Shown: piece by piece, positions 23,977-32,126 of the stretch | Position numbering within the stretch: the first letter of the stretch is position 1 | How the letters are laid out: each line of letters starts with the position of its first letter | Assembly: GCF_016901135.1 (NCBI RefSeq) | Contig: NZ_JAFEVL010000027.1 | Coordinates: 1 to 32,201, forward strand | DNA from: Martinezella lusitana | Lineage (GTDB): Bacteria > Pseudomonadota > Alphaproteobacteria > Rhizobiales > Rhizobiaceae | Direction of reading: 5' to 3' | DNA length: 32,201 nt | Translations under genes and position numbers: made by a program | The notes under the pieces: model-generated | Told to the model about the DNA's origin: nothing | What the model saw: only the letters and a program-made list of their open reading frames with translations | The model's database searches: none

Positions 23977-24968
23977 CAAGTTCGCTTCCACGGCTTATCG
24001 AGCGCTTCTTCACACAGCGGCTGATGCGCCAGCGCAATGTCAGCATGCACACCGTCGCCTCCTACCGCGACACCTTCAAGCTTTTCTTGAGGTTTGCCCA
24101 CCGCAAGACGGGAAAGCCGCCATCATCCCTCGTGCTTGAGGATTTCGACGCAGAACTCGTCATAGCGTTTCTGGATGATCTCACCGAGGAAAGGCGCGCG
24201 GGCACCACCACTTACAACCTCAGGCTCACCGCCATTCGCGCGTTCTTTCGGTTCCTTGCATTCGAGGAGCCTGCCTTTAGCCACCAGATCCAACGCGTGC
24301 TTGCCATCCCCGGCAAGATCGGCGCGAAGCGCGAGGTACAGTTCCTCGTCCGGGATGAGATCAAGGCGCTCCTGGCAGCACCGGACAAGCGGTCATGGGT
24401 TGGTCGCCGCGATTATTGCCTGCTCCTAACGGCAATACAGACGGGCATGCGGCTCTCCGAACTGGTCGGCCTCGATCGCGGCGCTGTGACCCTGGATGCC
24501 GGCGCGCATATTCGATGCTTCGGAAAGGGTCGAAAGGAGCGTGTTACGCCGCTCACCAAAATTCTGCGCGCTGTGCTCAAACAATGGCTGGACGAGCCAA
24601 GACCGGGCCACTCCGACATCCTTTTCCCGACAGTGCATGGATCTCGGATGAGTCCCGATGCGGTTCAGTATCTGCTGGCGAAGCATGTGAAGCAGGCGGC
24701 ACAGCAATGCCCATCTTTGCGGGCAAAGCGCATTTCACCGCATGTTCTTCGTCACAGTGCGGCGATGGAATTGCTGGATGCTGGCGTCGACAGCACGGTG
24801 ATTTCGCTATGGCTGGGCCATGAATCCACACGTTCCACCCAGGCCTATCTTCAGGCGCATCTTGCGATAAAGGAGGCGGCCCTCGCGAAGGTGGACCCGC
24901 TAAATGAGCAGCCCTTCCGCCGTTTTAAAGCCGACGACAAGCTATTGTCGTTTCTCGACGCCCTGTAG
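23973..24968 (+). CDS. ritC: RIT tyrosine recombinase C
   Basis: This 331-residue XerC/D-like recombinase has an N-terminal core-binding domain (SYRDTFKLFLRFAHRKTGKPPSSL). The catalytic residues are Arg in TGMRLSELVGL, Lys in CFGKGRKERVTPL, H-V-L-R-H-S, His in WLGHESTRSTQAYL and Tyr in QAYLQ. The ATG at 23973 follows GGGAGG at eight bases and overlaps the stop of the second gene. All three proteins keep complete catalytic sets, which suggests they act together, possibly each at a different half-site. Confidence 0.92.
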   Translation: MTSSLPRLIERFFTQRLMRQRNVSMHTVASYRDTFKLFLRFAHRKTGKPPSSLVLEDFDAELVIAFLDDLTEERRAGTTTYNLRLTAIRAFFRFLAFEEPAFSHQIQRVLAIPGKIGAKREVQFLVRDEIKALLAAPDKRSWVGRRDYCLLLTAIQTGMRLSELVGLDRGAVTLDAGAHIRCFGKGRKERVTPLTKILRAVLKQWLDEPRPGHSDILFPTVHGSRMSPDAVQYLLAKHVKQAAQQCPSLRAKRISPHVLRHSAAMELLDAGVDSTVISLWLGHESTRSTQAYLQAHLAIKEAALAKVDPLNEQPFRRFKADDKLLSFLDAL

Positions 24969-24974
24969 CAGTTT

Positions 24975-25000
24975 AACGCCGCATGTTCTCCTGCGGCGTT
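24975..25000 (+). terminator. Hairpin after ritC, probable terminator
   Basis: AACGCCGCA (24975-24983) and TGCGGCGTT (24992-25000) form a perfect nine-pair stem six bases after the ritC stop codon. The following sequence ATTACACCC lacks a T-run, so termination may be weak. The 154 bp from the ritC stop to the neighbouring gene hold no gene; they also contain a small GCCCG/CGGGC stem at 25088-25105. Confidence 0.55.
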
Positions 25001-25122
25001 ATTACACCCACCCTCCGGACGCTTGATGTTGGCATCTTTGCGCCATGAGCAGACATGCCTCGCCCAACATGCTGGATGGCAGACATCGCCCGGCTTTAGT
25101 CGGGCAACGTCTTTGTCGAAGC

Positions 25123-26481
25123 CTACCTCTCGCTGGCGAGACTTTTCTTCAGGCTGTTGGCCACAGTGAGATAGTAGTTTCGAGCCGTCGCATTCATCTG
25201 GCGTTCCCCCAGTTCCCGCAGGGCTCGAATCTTCACCTCAAGTGCTACAGTGTTCTTTGGGTCGACGGCCAAAAGGTAATCGGCTTGCTCCGCAGCCCAC
25301 TGGAAGTCATCACCTTCCAACGCTTTCTGGGCGCTTTTCAGCATCTTGTCGCTACCGCCTACCATTGCGACAAGCTTTTCAGCTCGTTGGATCTCCGTTA
25401 GCGGGAAGATGTTTGTCGGATTTCCGTCGAACCAGCCAGCATGCTGCGCGTAGATACCGCGCACAGACCATGCCACAGTTCCGTAGAACTCTTGCAGATA
25501 AGGATGTTTTGCAAGCTTCTCCGGAAGCTTCACTTCTTCAACCAGCTCATCGGGGGTCATACCCTTTGCGAGGCCTTCAATGGTCCTGTCGTAAACGAAC
25601 TTGATGCCGTCGCGGTATGCCGCGAGTGCATCCTTCGCTTCAGCAGCGTTCTGGATGGTGCCCATATGGCCGGGAATAACGTACTCAGGGCCCAGCGCGA
25701 TCAACTTATCCAGGCTGGCAATCCACTTTTCGACTGGACGTGTTGGCAATCCACGAAGCGGCGCGATATTAGGAAACGTCTTCAACAAGACATCACCTGC
25801 GATCAGCACCTTGCGGTCCGGCAGCCATACGGAGATATTCTCATCGGCTTCTCCAGGCGTGAAGATCAACTTGAGCGGAACACCAGCAATGGTCAGGTCT
25901 TCTTCAGCGCCCTCGAACGTGCTTGTTGGCGCTATGAAGCCATCGCGCGTGTGCGGCGTCGTCCTACCGTATTCAAGCTGCGTCCCTGCATTGATGAAGT
26001 CTTCATCAGGCAAGGTAACCCCGAAGGCGTCACCACCATCACGGCGTCCACGTCCGGTATCTGGTTTCGCCGTCAATAGCAGCTTGTGGCTGTAGATCAC
26101 GGGCTTGTCTTTGCCCGCAAAAACCGCCGCGCCGCCCGTATGATCCGGGTGATTATGCGTGTAGATGATCGCCCTGACTGGATGGCGCAAGCGCTCTCCG
26201 AATGCCGCCATGATTGCCTTAGCATCAACCGGGTTGGCCGATGTGTCGACGATGATCGATCCGTCACTGCCCTGGATCAGGGTGACGTTGCTGGCAGAGT
26301 ATCCAACAGCAGCATAGACGCCATTCGTTACCTCGACGATCCGTTCGCGAAACTCATCCGAGTGAGCGATCAGCTTGTCCCGTCCTGCATAGGCGTTCTC
26401 CGCGAGCGCAGAGGACGTGGTGCCGAGAATTGAAATCATAGCGGCGATTACTCCTGCCTTGAGTATCGATGAACCTTGCAT
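25123..26481 (-). CDS. Exported alkylsulfatase-like metallo-beta-lactamase-fold hydrolase
   Basis: This 452-residue protein has a likely signal peptide ending ALA before EN. The metal motif is THNHPDH (108-114), followed by TPGEADENISVWLPDRKVLIAGD and PGHMGT. YGTVAWSVRGIYAQHAGWFDGNP matches the dimerisation domain of SdsA1/BDS1-type alkylsulfatases, and the helical C-terminal part resembles the same domain. The sterol-carrier-like C-terminal domain of full-length enzymes (about 650 residues) is missing. The ATG at 26481 is preferred over 26505 because GGAGGTGAG sits directly before it. It is divergent from a LysR gene. The expected role is periplasmic hydrolysis of an alkyl sulfate ester or a related ester; specificity is uncertain. 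Confidence 0.83.
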   Translation of the reverse strand: MQGSSILKAGVIAAMISILGTTSSALAENAYAGRDKLIAHSDEFRERIVEVTNGVYAAVGYSASNVTLIQGSDGSIIVDTSANPVDAKAIMAAFGERLRHPVRAIIYTHNHPDHTGGAAVFAGKDKPVIYSHKLLLTAKPDTGRGRRDGGDAFGVTLPDEDFINAGTQLEYGRTTPHTRDGFIAPTSTFEGAEEDLTIAGVPLKLIFTPGEADENISVWLPDRKVLIAGDVLLKTFPNIAPLRGLPTRPVEKWIASLDKLIALGPEYVIPGHMGTIQNAAEAKDALAAYRDGIKFVYDRTIEGLAKGMTPDELVEEVKLPEKLAKHPYLQEFYGTVAWSVRGIYAQHAGWFDGNPTNIFPLTEIQRAEKLVAMVGGSDKMLKSAQKALEGDDFQWAAEQADYLLAVDPKNTVALEVKIRALRELGERQMNATARNYYLTVANSLKKSLASER

Positions 26482-26555
26482 CTCACCTCCAATCATTGCG
26501 GACAAGAGGCCATCCGGTCGCTTTAACTAGACCAAATGTTTTTGATAATGTAGAC

Positions 26556-26573
26556 GCTGATTTGACAATCAGC
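26556..26573. promoter_or_regulatory. Candidate LysR operator between divergent genes
   Basis: GCTGATT (26556-26562) and AATCAGC (26567-26573) form a perfect seven-base inverted repeat with a TGAC spacer, 23 bases before the LysR start and 74 bases before the hydrolase start. LysR proteins usually bind dyads of this kind in divergent promoters. Confidence 0.55.
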
Positions 26574-26596
26574 CTCTCTCATACGATAGGCAACCT

Positions 26597-27496
26597 ATGG
26601 ACTACAATGCCGTCAAAATGTTCATCGCGGTGGTACAGACAGGCAGTCTCTCGTCTGCTGCCGTCCGCCTCGGCATGCCGCTGCCCACGCTTAGCCGGAA
26701 GGTGGCTGAGCTTGAGGCGGACCTCAAGGTTCAGTTGCTTGAGAGAACTGCCAAGGGATGCCGCCCGACAGAGGCTGGGTCCCGTTTGTTCGAGGAAGCG
26801 AGTGGCGGCATAGAGCTGCTTCAAGAAGCCGAGCAAGCGATAATGAGCGAGCAGGCGCGCCTTGTCGGTCGTCTACGGTTATCGCTGCCACAGTCTTTCG
26901 AGCCCTGGTGGGATTTGCTGGCCAAGTTCCAGCGCTCTCACCCGGACATTCAGATCAACGTCTACTCGACAGAGCGGCGTGTAGACCTGCTCGCTGACGG
27001 CGTTGATGTCGCTCTTCGAGTAGGTCCGATTGCTGACGATACCGTGGTTGCACGTCACATGCTCACCTTTCGGCACATTCTCGTCGCCAGTCCAAAGCTT
27101 TTGGCGACCTGTAATGGACTAGGCGGCCCCCAGGATATCCTCCGGCTGCCGTGTGCAGCATGGGGTTCCACTCTTGATGCTCAACCGACCTGGACACTTG
27201 GAGGGCAGCCCCAGAGGATCGAAGCAACATTCACCGCGAACGACTATGTCCATCTTAGAACAAGAGCAATTGCAGGGGACGTTGTGACGGAACTGCCATC
27301 TTTTCTCGCAGCCGAATATCTTAACTCAGGCGACCTGGTGGAGGTCCTGCCAGAGCACCCTTTCCCTCAGACGCCGCTACACCTGATCTACAGGAGGCAG
27401 CGGCATCCTTCGACGATAGTTCGGGCTTATCTGGATTTCTGCTCCGCTAACATAGCGGTTGTCGAATCAAGTTGCTGGGCAACCCCTCACAGATAG
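26597..27496 (+). CDS. LysR-family transcriptional regulator
   Basis: This 299-residue protein has an N-terminal helix-turn-helix (MFIAVVQTGSLSSAAVRLGMPLPTLSRKVAELEADLKVQLLERTAKGCRPTEAG) and a type 2 periplasmic-binding-like effector domain. It resembles the branch that lacks the final alpha helices and often acts near single divergent target genes. It is transcribed away from the alkylsulfatase-like gene and shares a 115-bp region with a clear inverted repeat, so it probably controls that gene. The effector is unknown. The ATG at 26597 has only a weak ribosome-binding site (AGGCAACC). Confidence 0.88.
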   Translation: MDYNAVKMFIAVVQTGSLSSAAVRLGMPLPTLSRKVAELEADLKVQLLERTAKGCRPTEAGSRLFEEASGGIELLQEAEQAIMSEQARLVGRLRLSLPQSFEPWWDLLAKFQRSHPDIQINVYSTERRVDLLADGVDVALRVGPIADDTVVARHMLTFRHILVASPKLLATCNGLGGPQDILRLPCAAWGSTLDAQPTWTLGGQPQRIEATFTANDYVHLRTRAIAGDVVTELPSFLAAEYLNSGDLVEVLPEHPFPQTPLHLIYRRQRHPSTIVRAYLDFCSANIAVVESSCWATPHR

Positions 27497-27558
27497 AACA
27501 AAAAGATGCACTCACGCCAGAACTTGTCATTCAGAACATCAGCCCTGCTCCAGAGGAA

Positions 27559-27584
27559 GGGGAGCATGAGGATTTGTGGGGCGG
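27559..27584 (+). repeat. Left terminal inverted repeat of the ISKra4-family element
   Basis: It begins GGGGAGCATGAGGATT and differs from the reverse complement of the right repeat at two positions only. Confidence 0.92.
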
Positions 27585-27634
27585 GCTGGAACGACGTATG
27601 TCGTCGTCGTTGAATTTTGACGGGACTGGCGGAT

Positions 27635-28345
27635 GTGAAAAGGGCAAAACGGGCAGCGACGAAAGCCGCCGGAGAGGCGGCAGCCTCGGAGGATGAGATT
27701 TTCATCCTGCAATTCCGCATCTGGCTGAAGGACGTGAGCCCGATGGTGTGGCGTAGGGTTCAGGTTTTCTCGACGATGACGCTACGCGAGTTTCATGGCG
27801 TCATTCAGGTCGCGATGGGATGGGAGGGCATCCACCTCTACCAGTTCGTCATTCACACGGTGCGGTACGGCTCGTGGGAGGCGGGTGCCCGCTCTCCGGC
27901 TATCACACTTGGTAATCTGCAACTGCGTAACGGCAGCCGGTTCCTGTACGAGTACGCCCTCAACATCCCCTGGGAGCACGAGGTCCGACTGGAGGAACGC
28001 CGGCCTGTCAAATACGGCGCTCACTATCCGGCGTGTACGGACGGCGACGGCAATTGTCCCCCTGAGGATTGTGGTGGACCGGAAGCATGGATGTGGCAGA
28101 GAGACGAGGCGCTCGGGTCTGACCTCCATGAGGATCTCGCCACAGCATTGGAATTCGTCACGGAACTCGGCGACACCGGGTCCCTTGCCGTCCTTGATGA
28201 TCCGGACCGCGCTGGGGAGTTGCAGGAACTGCTGTTTCGGATCAAGGGCCGAGCTACACTGCTGGGCCTGTCGTTCGAGCGGCGGACGGTGAATGATCGG
28301 CTGCGGCAGAGCGAACATCTGATCCTGATGCACCAGCAGATGTGA
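27635..28345 (+). CDS. pRiA4b ORF-3-like passenger protein
   Basis: This protein of about 236 residues belongs to the family named after plasmid pRiA4b ORF-3. Recognisable parts are ILQFRIWLKDVSPMVWRRVQVFSTMTLREFHGVIQVAMGWEGIHLYQF and a late cysteine-rich segment (YPACTDGDGNCPPEDCGG) that could bind metal. The biochemical role of the family is unknown. It lies inside the insertion sequence, between the left repeat and the transposase, an arrangement seen in other ISKra4-type elements. The start is uncertain: GTG at 27635 has a better upstream context than TTG at 27617. A 266-bp gap separates it from the transposase and holds no clear gene. Confidence 0.8.
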   Translation: MKRAKRAATKAAGEAAASEDEIFILQFRIWLKDVSPMVWRRVQVFSTMTLREFHGVIQVAMGWEGIHLYQFVIHTVRYGSWEAGARSPAITLGNLQLRNGSRFLYEYALNIPWEHEVRLEERRPVKYGAHYPACTDGDGNCPPEDCGGPEAWMWQRDEALGSDLHEDLATALEFVTELGDTGSLAVLDDPDRAGELQELLFRIKGRATLLGLSFERRTVNDRLRQSEHLILMHQQM

Positions 28346-28611
28346 CGGGCCTTGCGACCTGACCTTTCGAAAGAAGATTGGCCGCTAGAAGGCGGCATCA
28401 TCACCGCGAGTGTGCCGGAGCCCGAAAGCAAGGCCTGCGCTGGCGTTTGCGGCTTGTGATCGAGGTCATGCCGGTTTGCCGGGCGCTTTTCGGATTGCTA
28501 ACTGATGGTCTTTATCAGTGTTTTCGGCAGGCCGCAGAGGAGAAACTGGCGTCACGGGCGCAATCAGTTTTCCACACGGTCATTCTGGAAAACTCATTGC
28601 GAGGACATGAG

Positions 28612-30012
28612 ATGCGGGCGCGGCTGGTTCTGGAGATTATAGGTGACGATGGTGAAACGATTGCAACCGAAACCGTCGCCGATCTGGTGAAGGTGACGAA
28701 GGGCGCCGAGGATCTCGGTCTGTCGTTGTCGGAGGCGAAAGGCCTTCTGACGAAATTACAGCAGGCGATGGTGCAGACGCAGGTGGAACTTTGGCTGAGC
28801 GGAAACCGCGAGCTGGATGGGCGTCGCCTGCGCAGCAAGGGCAGTTACCCGATAACCTTCCATACTCTCTTTGGCGACGTCCGTCTGAAAAGCCCCCGAT
28901 ACTACCTGCCGCACTTGGTCGGCGGAAACGGTCCAGTAACGATCTCTCCACTCCGGACATTGATCCCCGACCACATTGCCCCCGAGCGCCTCTATCTGGA
29001 AACGCGGTGGGCATCGCTCGTGCCCTATGCCGCCGCGGCCGAGCTGCTGGCCGATGTGCTGCCTGTCGAGAGGGGCGCCAACGCCACGACGGTCCGGCAG
29101 CACGCCTTGCAGGCCGCCAGGCGCATTGAGCGGGAACTGACCGAAGAGCGGGTTTCCTTCATGCAGGATGCCTGCCCACGCGACTGGATGAACCTGCCCG
29201 TTCCCGATGGCCGCATCGTCATCGGTCTGGATGGTGGGTATATCCGGGACCGCAACGATCGAAAGAAGAACTTCGAACTGATCGTCGGCCGCTCCTTACC
29301 CGAGGACGGAAATGCTCGTTACATCGGTTTTGTCCATGGCTACGATCGCAAGCCGCAGCGGCGTATCCTTGACCATCTTAAAAAGCAGGGGGTTCAGGCC
29401 AATCAGGACATCACCTTCATCACCGACGGAGGAGAAGAGGTCCGCTCGCTTACCGAGATGATCGCGCCGGCAAGCGAACATGTCCTCGACTGGTTCCACA
29501 TCACCATGCGCATCACGGTCCTGCGCCAATTCGGCCAGGGTCTCGAAAACCATAATGAGCAGGCCGGGCAGGGCATCCTTGAAACCCTCCGCAGGATCAA
29601 ATGGCATCTCTGGCACGGCAATGCGTACCGTGCCCGTGAGGAAATCGACGAACTGCAATTTGATGCGGAAGCGCTCGAAACGGACTACCCGATCATGCGC
29701 AAATTTCTCACCGCCATCGGCGAGTTCCGATCCTACATCGCTTCCAACCGCGCAAGCCTGATCAACTACGGCGAACGTTACCGGTCCGGGGAGCGGATTT
29801 CCTCGGCCTTCGTCGAGGCAACCGTCAATGCCGTCATCAGCAAGCGGTTCGCGAAAAAACAGCAAATGCAGTGGAGCAGAATCGGTGCGCATCTTCTGCT
29901 ACAAACCAGGACGCAGACCCTTGACGGCTCCCTGCGCTCGACCTTCCAGCAATGGTATCCCGGGATGGCTAACGACAATCACGAACCAGACGAAACGGCT
30001 CTCGCCGCATAA
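28612..30012 (+). CDS. ISKra4-family DDE transposase
   Basis: This 466-residue transposase has the acidic triad at D207 (IGLDGGYIRD), D272 (ITDGGEEV) and E402 (SAFVEATVNAVISKRF). The downstream WFHI and R.GAHLLLQTRT patterns are typical of the family. The start is the ATG at 28612 behind GAGGA; the frame continues upstream to 28378 but that part has no family character. All catalytic residues are present, both terminal repeats are intact, and the element may be active. Confidence 0.9.
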   Translation: MRARLVLEIIGDDGETIATETVADLVKVTKGAEDLGLSLSEAKGLLTKLQQAMVQTQVELWLSGNRELDGRRLRSKGSYPITFHTLFGDVRLKSPRYYLPHLVGGNGPVTISPLRTLIPDHIAPERLYLETRWASLVPYAAAAELLADVLPVERGANATTVRQHALQAARRIERELTEERVSFMQDACPRDWMNLPVPDGRIVIGLDGGYIRDRNDRKKNFELIVGRSLPEDGNARYIGFVHGYDRKPQRRILDHLKKQGVQANQDITFITDGGEEVRSLTEMIAPASEHVLDWFHITMRITVLRQFGQGLENHNEQAGQGILETLRRIKWHLWHGNAYRAREEIDELQFDAEALETDYPIMRKFLTAIGEFRSYIASNRASLINYGERYRSGERISSAFVEATVNAVISKRFAKKQQMQWSRIGAHLLLQTRTQTLDGSLRSTFQQWYPGMANDNHEPDETALAA

Positions 30013-30038
30013 CTGCCCCACGAATCCTCATGCTCCCC
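30013..30038 (-). repeat. Right terminal inverted repeat of the ISKra4-family element
   Basis: Its complement begins GGGGAGCATGAGGATT, as the left repeat does; 24 of 26 positions agree. It starts immediately after the transposase TAA. Confidence 0.92.
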
Positions 30039-30041
30039 GAA

Positions 30042-31214
30042 ATGCGGAAAGGGCTTCTTCTTCTGGCGCCCGCGTTGGTGTTCCTTTTCTTCACGTTCCT
30101 CCTCCCACTCGGTTACATTTTCCGCCTAAGCGTCTTTGATCCGACGGTTCACGATGGATTGCCAAGAACCGTCGAGGCACTTGCGACATGGAACGGCAGC
30201 GGCGCACCCGACGAGCAGACGTTTCAGGCGCTGGCGCAGGATCTTATCGATGCCCGACAAGCCGACATCGTCGGATCGATTGCAAATCGACTGAATGTCG
30301 AGGCCGCCGGCCTACGCAGCGCCTTCACAAAAACTGCTCGGCGCCTTGGGCAGACGCCTCCGACTGATCATTATTCGGAATGGTTCCAACAAGCGGATCA
30401 CATCTGGAGCGAACAGTCGACCTGGCAGGCGATCAACCAGTTGCGCAGCTCAGTCAGCGCCAACTATTACCTGGCTGCGGTCGATCTCCGCAGAGATGCA
30501 TCGGGTGCTATCGAACTCGCCCCAGAGGAGAATCGTATCCATACCACGCTCTTTGTGAGAACCTTCCTCGTCGCATTCTCTGTGACCGCATTGTGCATCC
30601 TTCTCGGCTATCCGGTAGCCTACCTGATCGCGACGTCTTCGAAGCTGCTTGGCTCGATAATGATTATCCTCGTCCTTTTGCCATTCTGGACGTCGCTGCT
30701 TGTGCGAACCACGGGTTGGATCGTGCTCCTACAGTCCCAAGGCGTGCTCAACGACCTCTTTGTGTACCTTGGCATCATTTCGGACGAGAGCAGGGTGAGA
30801 ATGATCTATAACCTCGCCGGCACGCTCATTGCCATGACGCACATCCTTCTCCCGTTCTTCATCCTGCCTCTCTACAGCGTGATGGTTTCGATACCTCCGG
30901 TGTACATGCGCGCCGCCCAATCGCTGGGCGCCCATCGTTTCTATGCCTTCTGGAAGGTCTATTTTCCCAACACACTTCCTGGCGTTGGCTCAGGGGCACT
31001 TCTCGCCTTCATTCTTGCCGTCGGATATTACATCACTCCTGCTCTGGTTGGCGGACAGTCCGGACAGATGATCTCCAACATGATCGCCTTCCACGTTCAG
31101 TCGTCGCTCAATTGGGGGCTGGCTGCAGCTCTCGGGATGATACTCCTCTCGGTCGTCTTGGTTCTCTACGGCGTCTACCACCGATACTCCGGCGCCAACC
31201 GGCTGGTAAACTGA
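30042..31214 (+). CDS. Spermidine/putrescine-type ABC permease (PotB-like)
   Basis: This permease of about 390 residues is of the PotB class. A first membrane segment at the very N-terminus (LLLLAPALVFLFFTFLLPLG) is followed by an unusually long periplasmic loop of about 140 residues before the second. The membrane core contains the EAA-like loop MRAAQSLGAHRFYAFWKVYFPNTLPGV. The insertion sequence ends three bases before the ATG at 30042 and no ribosome-binding site is visible, so the native promoter, the start signals and perhaps a few residues have been lost. An in-frame ATG at 30030 lies within the IS repeat. Its partner permease follows after ten bases. Substrate-binding and ATPase genes are not in the window. 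Confidence 0.85.
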   Translation: MRKGLLLLAPALVFLFFTFLLPLGYIFRLSVFDPTVHDGLPRTVEALATWNGSGAPDEQTFQALAQDLIDARQADIVGSIANRLNVEAAGLRSAFTKTARRLGQTPPTDHYSEWFQQADHIWSEQSTWQAINQLRSSVSANYYLAAVDLRRDASGAIELAPEENRIHTTLFVRTFLVAFSVTALCILLGYPVAYLIATSSKLLGSIMIILVLLPFWTSLLVRTTGWIVLLQSQGVLNDLFVYLGIISDESRVRMIYNLAGTLIAMTHILLPFFILPLYSVMVSIPPVYMRAAQSLGAHRFYAFWKVYFPNTLPGVGSGALLAFILAVGYYITPALVGGQSGQMISNMIAFHVQSSLNWGLAAALGMILLSVVLVLYGVYHRYSGANRLVN

Positions 31215-31224
31215 GGAACGAGAT

Positions 31225-32118
31225 ATGAACAGCTACACCATTGAGACGGTTTGGTCGGTTTTCTTTCGACTTATCTGCTGGGCAATCCTGATCTTCCTCA
31301 TCGCGCCGATCTTCGTGATTATCCCGCTTTCCTTCAACGCGGAGCCCTACTTCACCTTCACCAGCGGCATGCTGCACCTCCGCTCCGAAGCATTCTCCAC
31401 GCGATGGTACGACTCGTTCGTCTCAGATGCCGCATGGATGGTTGCCGTCCGCAACAGCTTCCTCGTCGGCATCCTCTCGACGCTCCTGGCGACGACGCTC
31501 GGCACCCTCGCCGCCTTGGGACTCAACAAGCCACTTCCAATGCGCAGCCTGATCGTAAGTCTCCTTCTGGCCCCGATGATCGTGCCGATCGTGGTGCTCG
31601 CGGCCGGGACCTACTTTGTCTTTGCGAAAGTTGGTCTCGTGGACAGCTATCTCGGCTTGGTGCTCGCGCACTCGACCTTGGGGCTGCCCTTCGTTGTGGT
31701 CACCGTCTTGGCCAGCCTGTCGAACTTCGATCAGGGCCTGGTGCGTGCAGGTCTGATCTCAGGAGCCCATCCGACGATGGTCTTCCGCCGCGTTACATTG
31801 CCACTCATTGCACCGGGGGTCCTTTCTGGTGCGGCATTGGCCTTCGTTACATCGTTCGATGAAGCCGTGATCACGCTCTTCCTATCGCCAAGCCCCGGAT
31901 ATTACACGGTTCCCCGCAAGATGTGGTCCGGCTTGCGCGAACAGATCAGCCCCACCATTCTGGCAGTCGCGACCACCTGGATTGTCCTGTCGCTAGTGCT
32001 CATGGTCCTGATGGGTATCCTGCGTCGGCAGTCCGCCAAGCGCTCGGCGAAACCGGCAGCAGGCCAGGTTGACTGTAAGCGCGCAATTCCGCGCACCTGT
32101 TCACTGAACAGCGAATGA
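31225..32118 (+). CDS. Spermidine/putrescine-type ABC permease (PotC-like)
   Basis: This 297-residue permease has six hydrophobic segments and the coupling loop LVRAGLISGAHPTMVFRRVTLPLIAPGVLSGAALAFVTSFDEAVITLFLS, which is typical of PotC-like subunits. The ATG follows GAGGAACGA. It pairs with the PotB-like gene upstream to form a membrane channel for a polyamine, opine or similar cationic ligand. The C-terminal tail (about 25 residues, basic and cysteine-containing) looks unconserved. Confidence 0.88.
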   Translation: MNSYTIETVWSVFFRLICWAILIFLIAPIFVIIPLSFNAEPYFTFTSGMLHLRSEAFSTRWYDSFVSDAAWMVAVRNSFLVGILSTLLATTLGTLAALGLNKPLPMRSLIVSLLLAPMIVPIVVLAAGTYFVFAKVGLVDSYLGLVLAHSTLGLPFVVVTVLASLSNFDQGLVRAGLISGAHPTMVFRRVTLPLIAPGVLSGAALAFVTSFDEAVITLFLSPSPGYYTVPRKMWSGLREQISPTILAVATTWIVLSLVLMVLMGILRRQSAKRSAKPAAGQVDCKRAIPRTCSLNSE

Positions 32119-32126
32119 AGGATTCT

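Larger units (their letters stand above)
21600..25010 (+). mobile_element. Recombinase-in-trio (RIT) element; ends approximate
   Basis: Three tyrosine recombinases of about 410, 306 and 331 residues are encoded in one direction with four-base overlaps, the arrangement described for RIT elements. The left end must lie after the terminator at 21587 and the right end before the metallo-hydrolase stop codon at 25123, as both flanking genes are intact. I could not find a convincing long pair of terminal inverted repeats by eye, so the limits given are only bounds. Confidence 0.8.
27559..30038 (+). mobile_element. Complete ISKra4-family insertion sequence (about 2480 bp)
   Basis: The element is bounded by 26-bp inverted repeats that match at 24 positions (27559-27584 and 30013-30038). 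It carries a pRiA4b ORF-3-like passenger gene and a DDE transposase, and both ends are intact. The flanking bases give only a possible three-base GAA repeat (27556-27558 and 30039-30041), which may be chance. The right repeat begins directly after the transposase stop codon and ends three bases before the ATG of the next gene. Confidence 0.9.

Noticed and set aside
24975..25000. Hairpin after ritC as the right terminal repeat of the RIT element
   Set aside because: Both arms are internal to a simple stem-loop and have no counterpart in the left leader, so a terminator-like role is more likely.
25051..25087. Repeated GCAGACAT segments as an attachment site
   Set aside because: Two short imperfect direct copies (about eight bases) without a partner at the left end are not sufficient evidence.
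28378..28611. N-terminal extension of the transposase frame
   Set aside because: The 78 extra residues are His/Arg-rich and unlike the family. The ATG at 28612 has a ribosome-binding site and starts at the expected family N-terminus.
27556..30041. GAA flanking repeat as a target duplication of the ISKra4-family element
   Set aside because: Three bases can match by chance; it is too weak to claim a target duplication.
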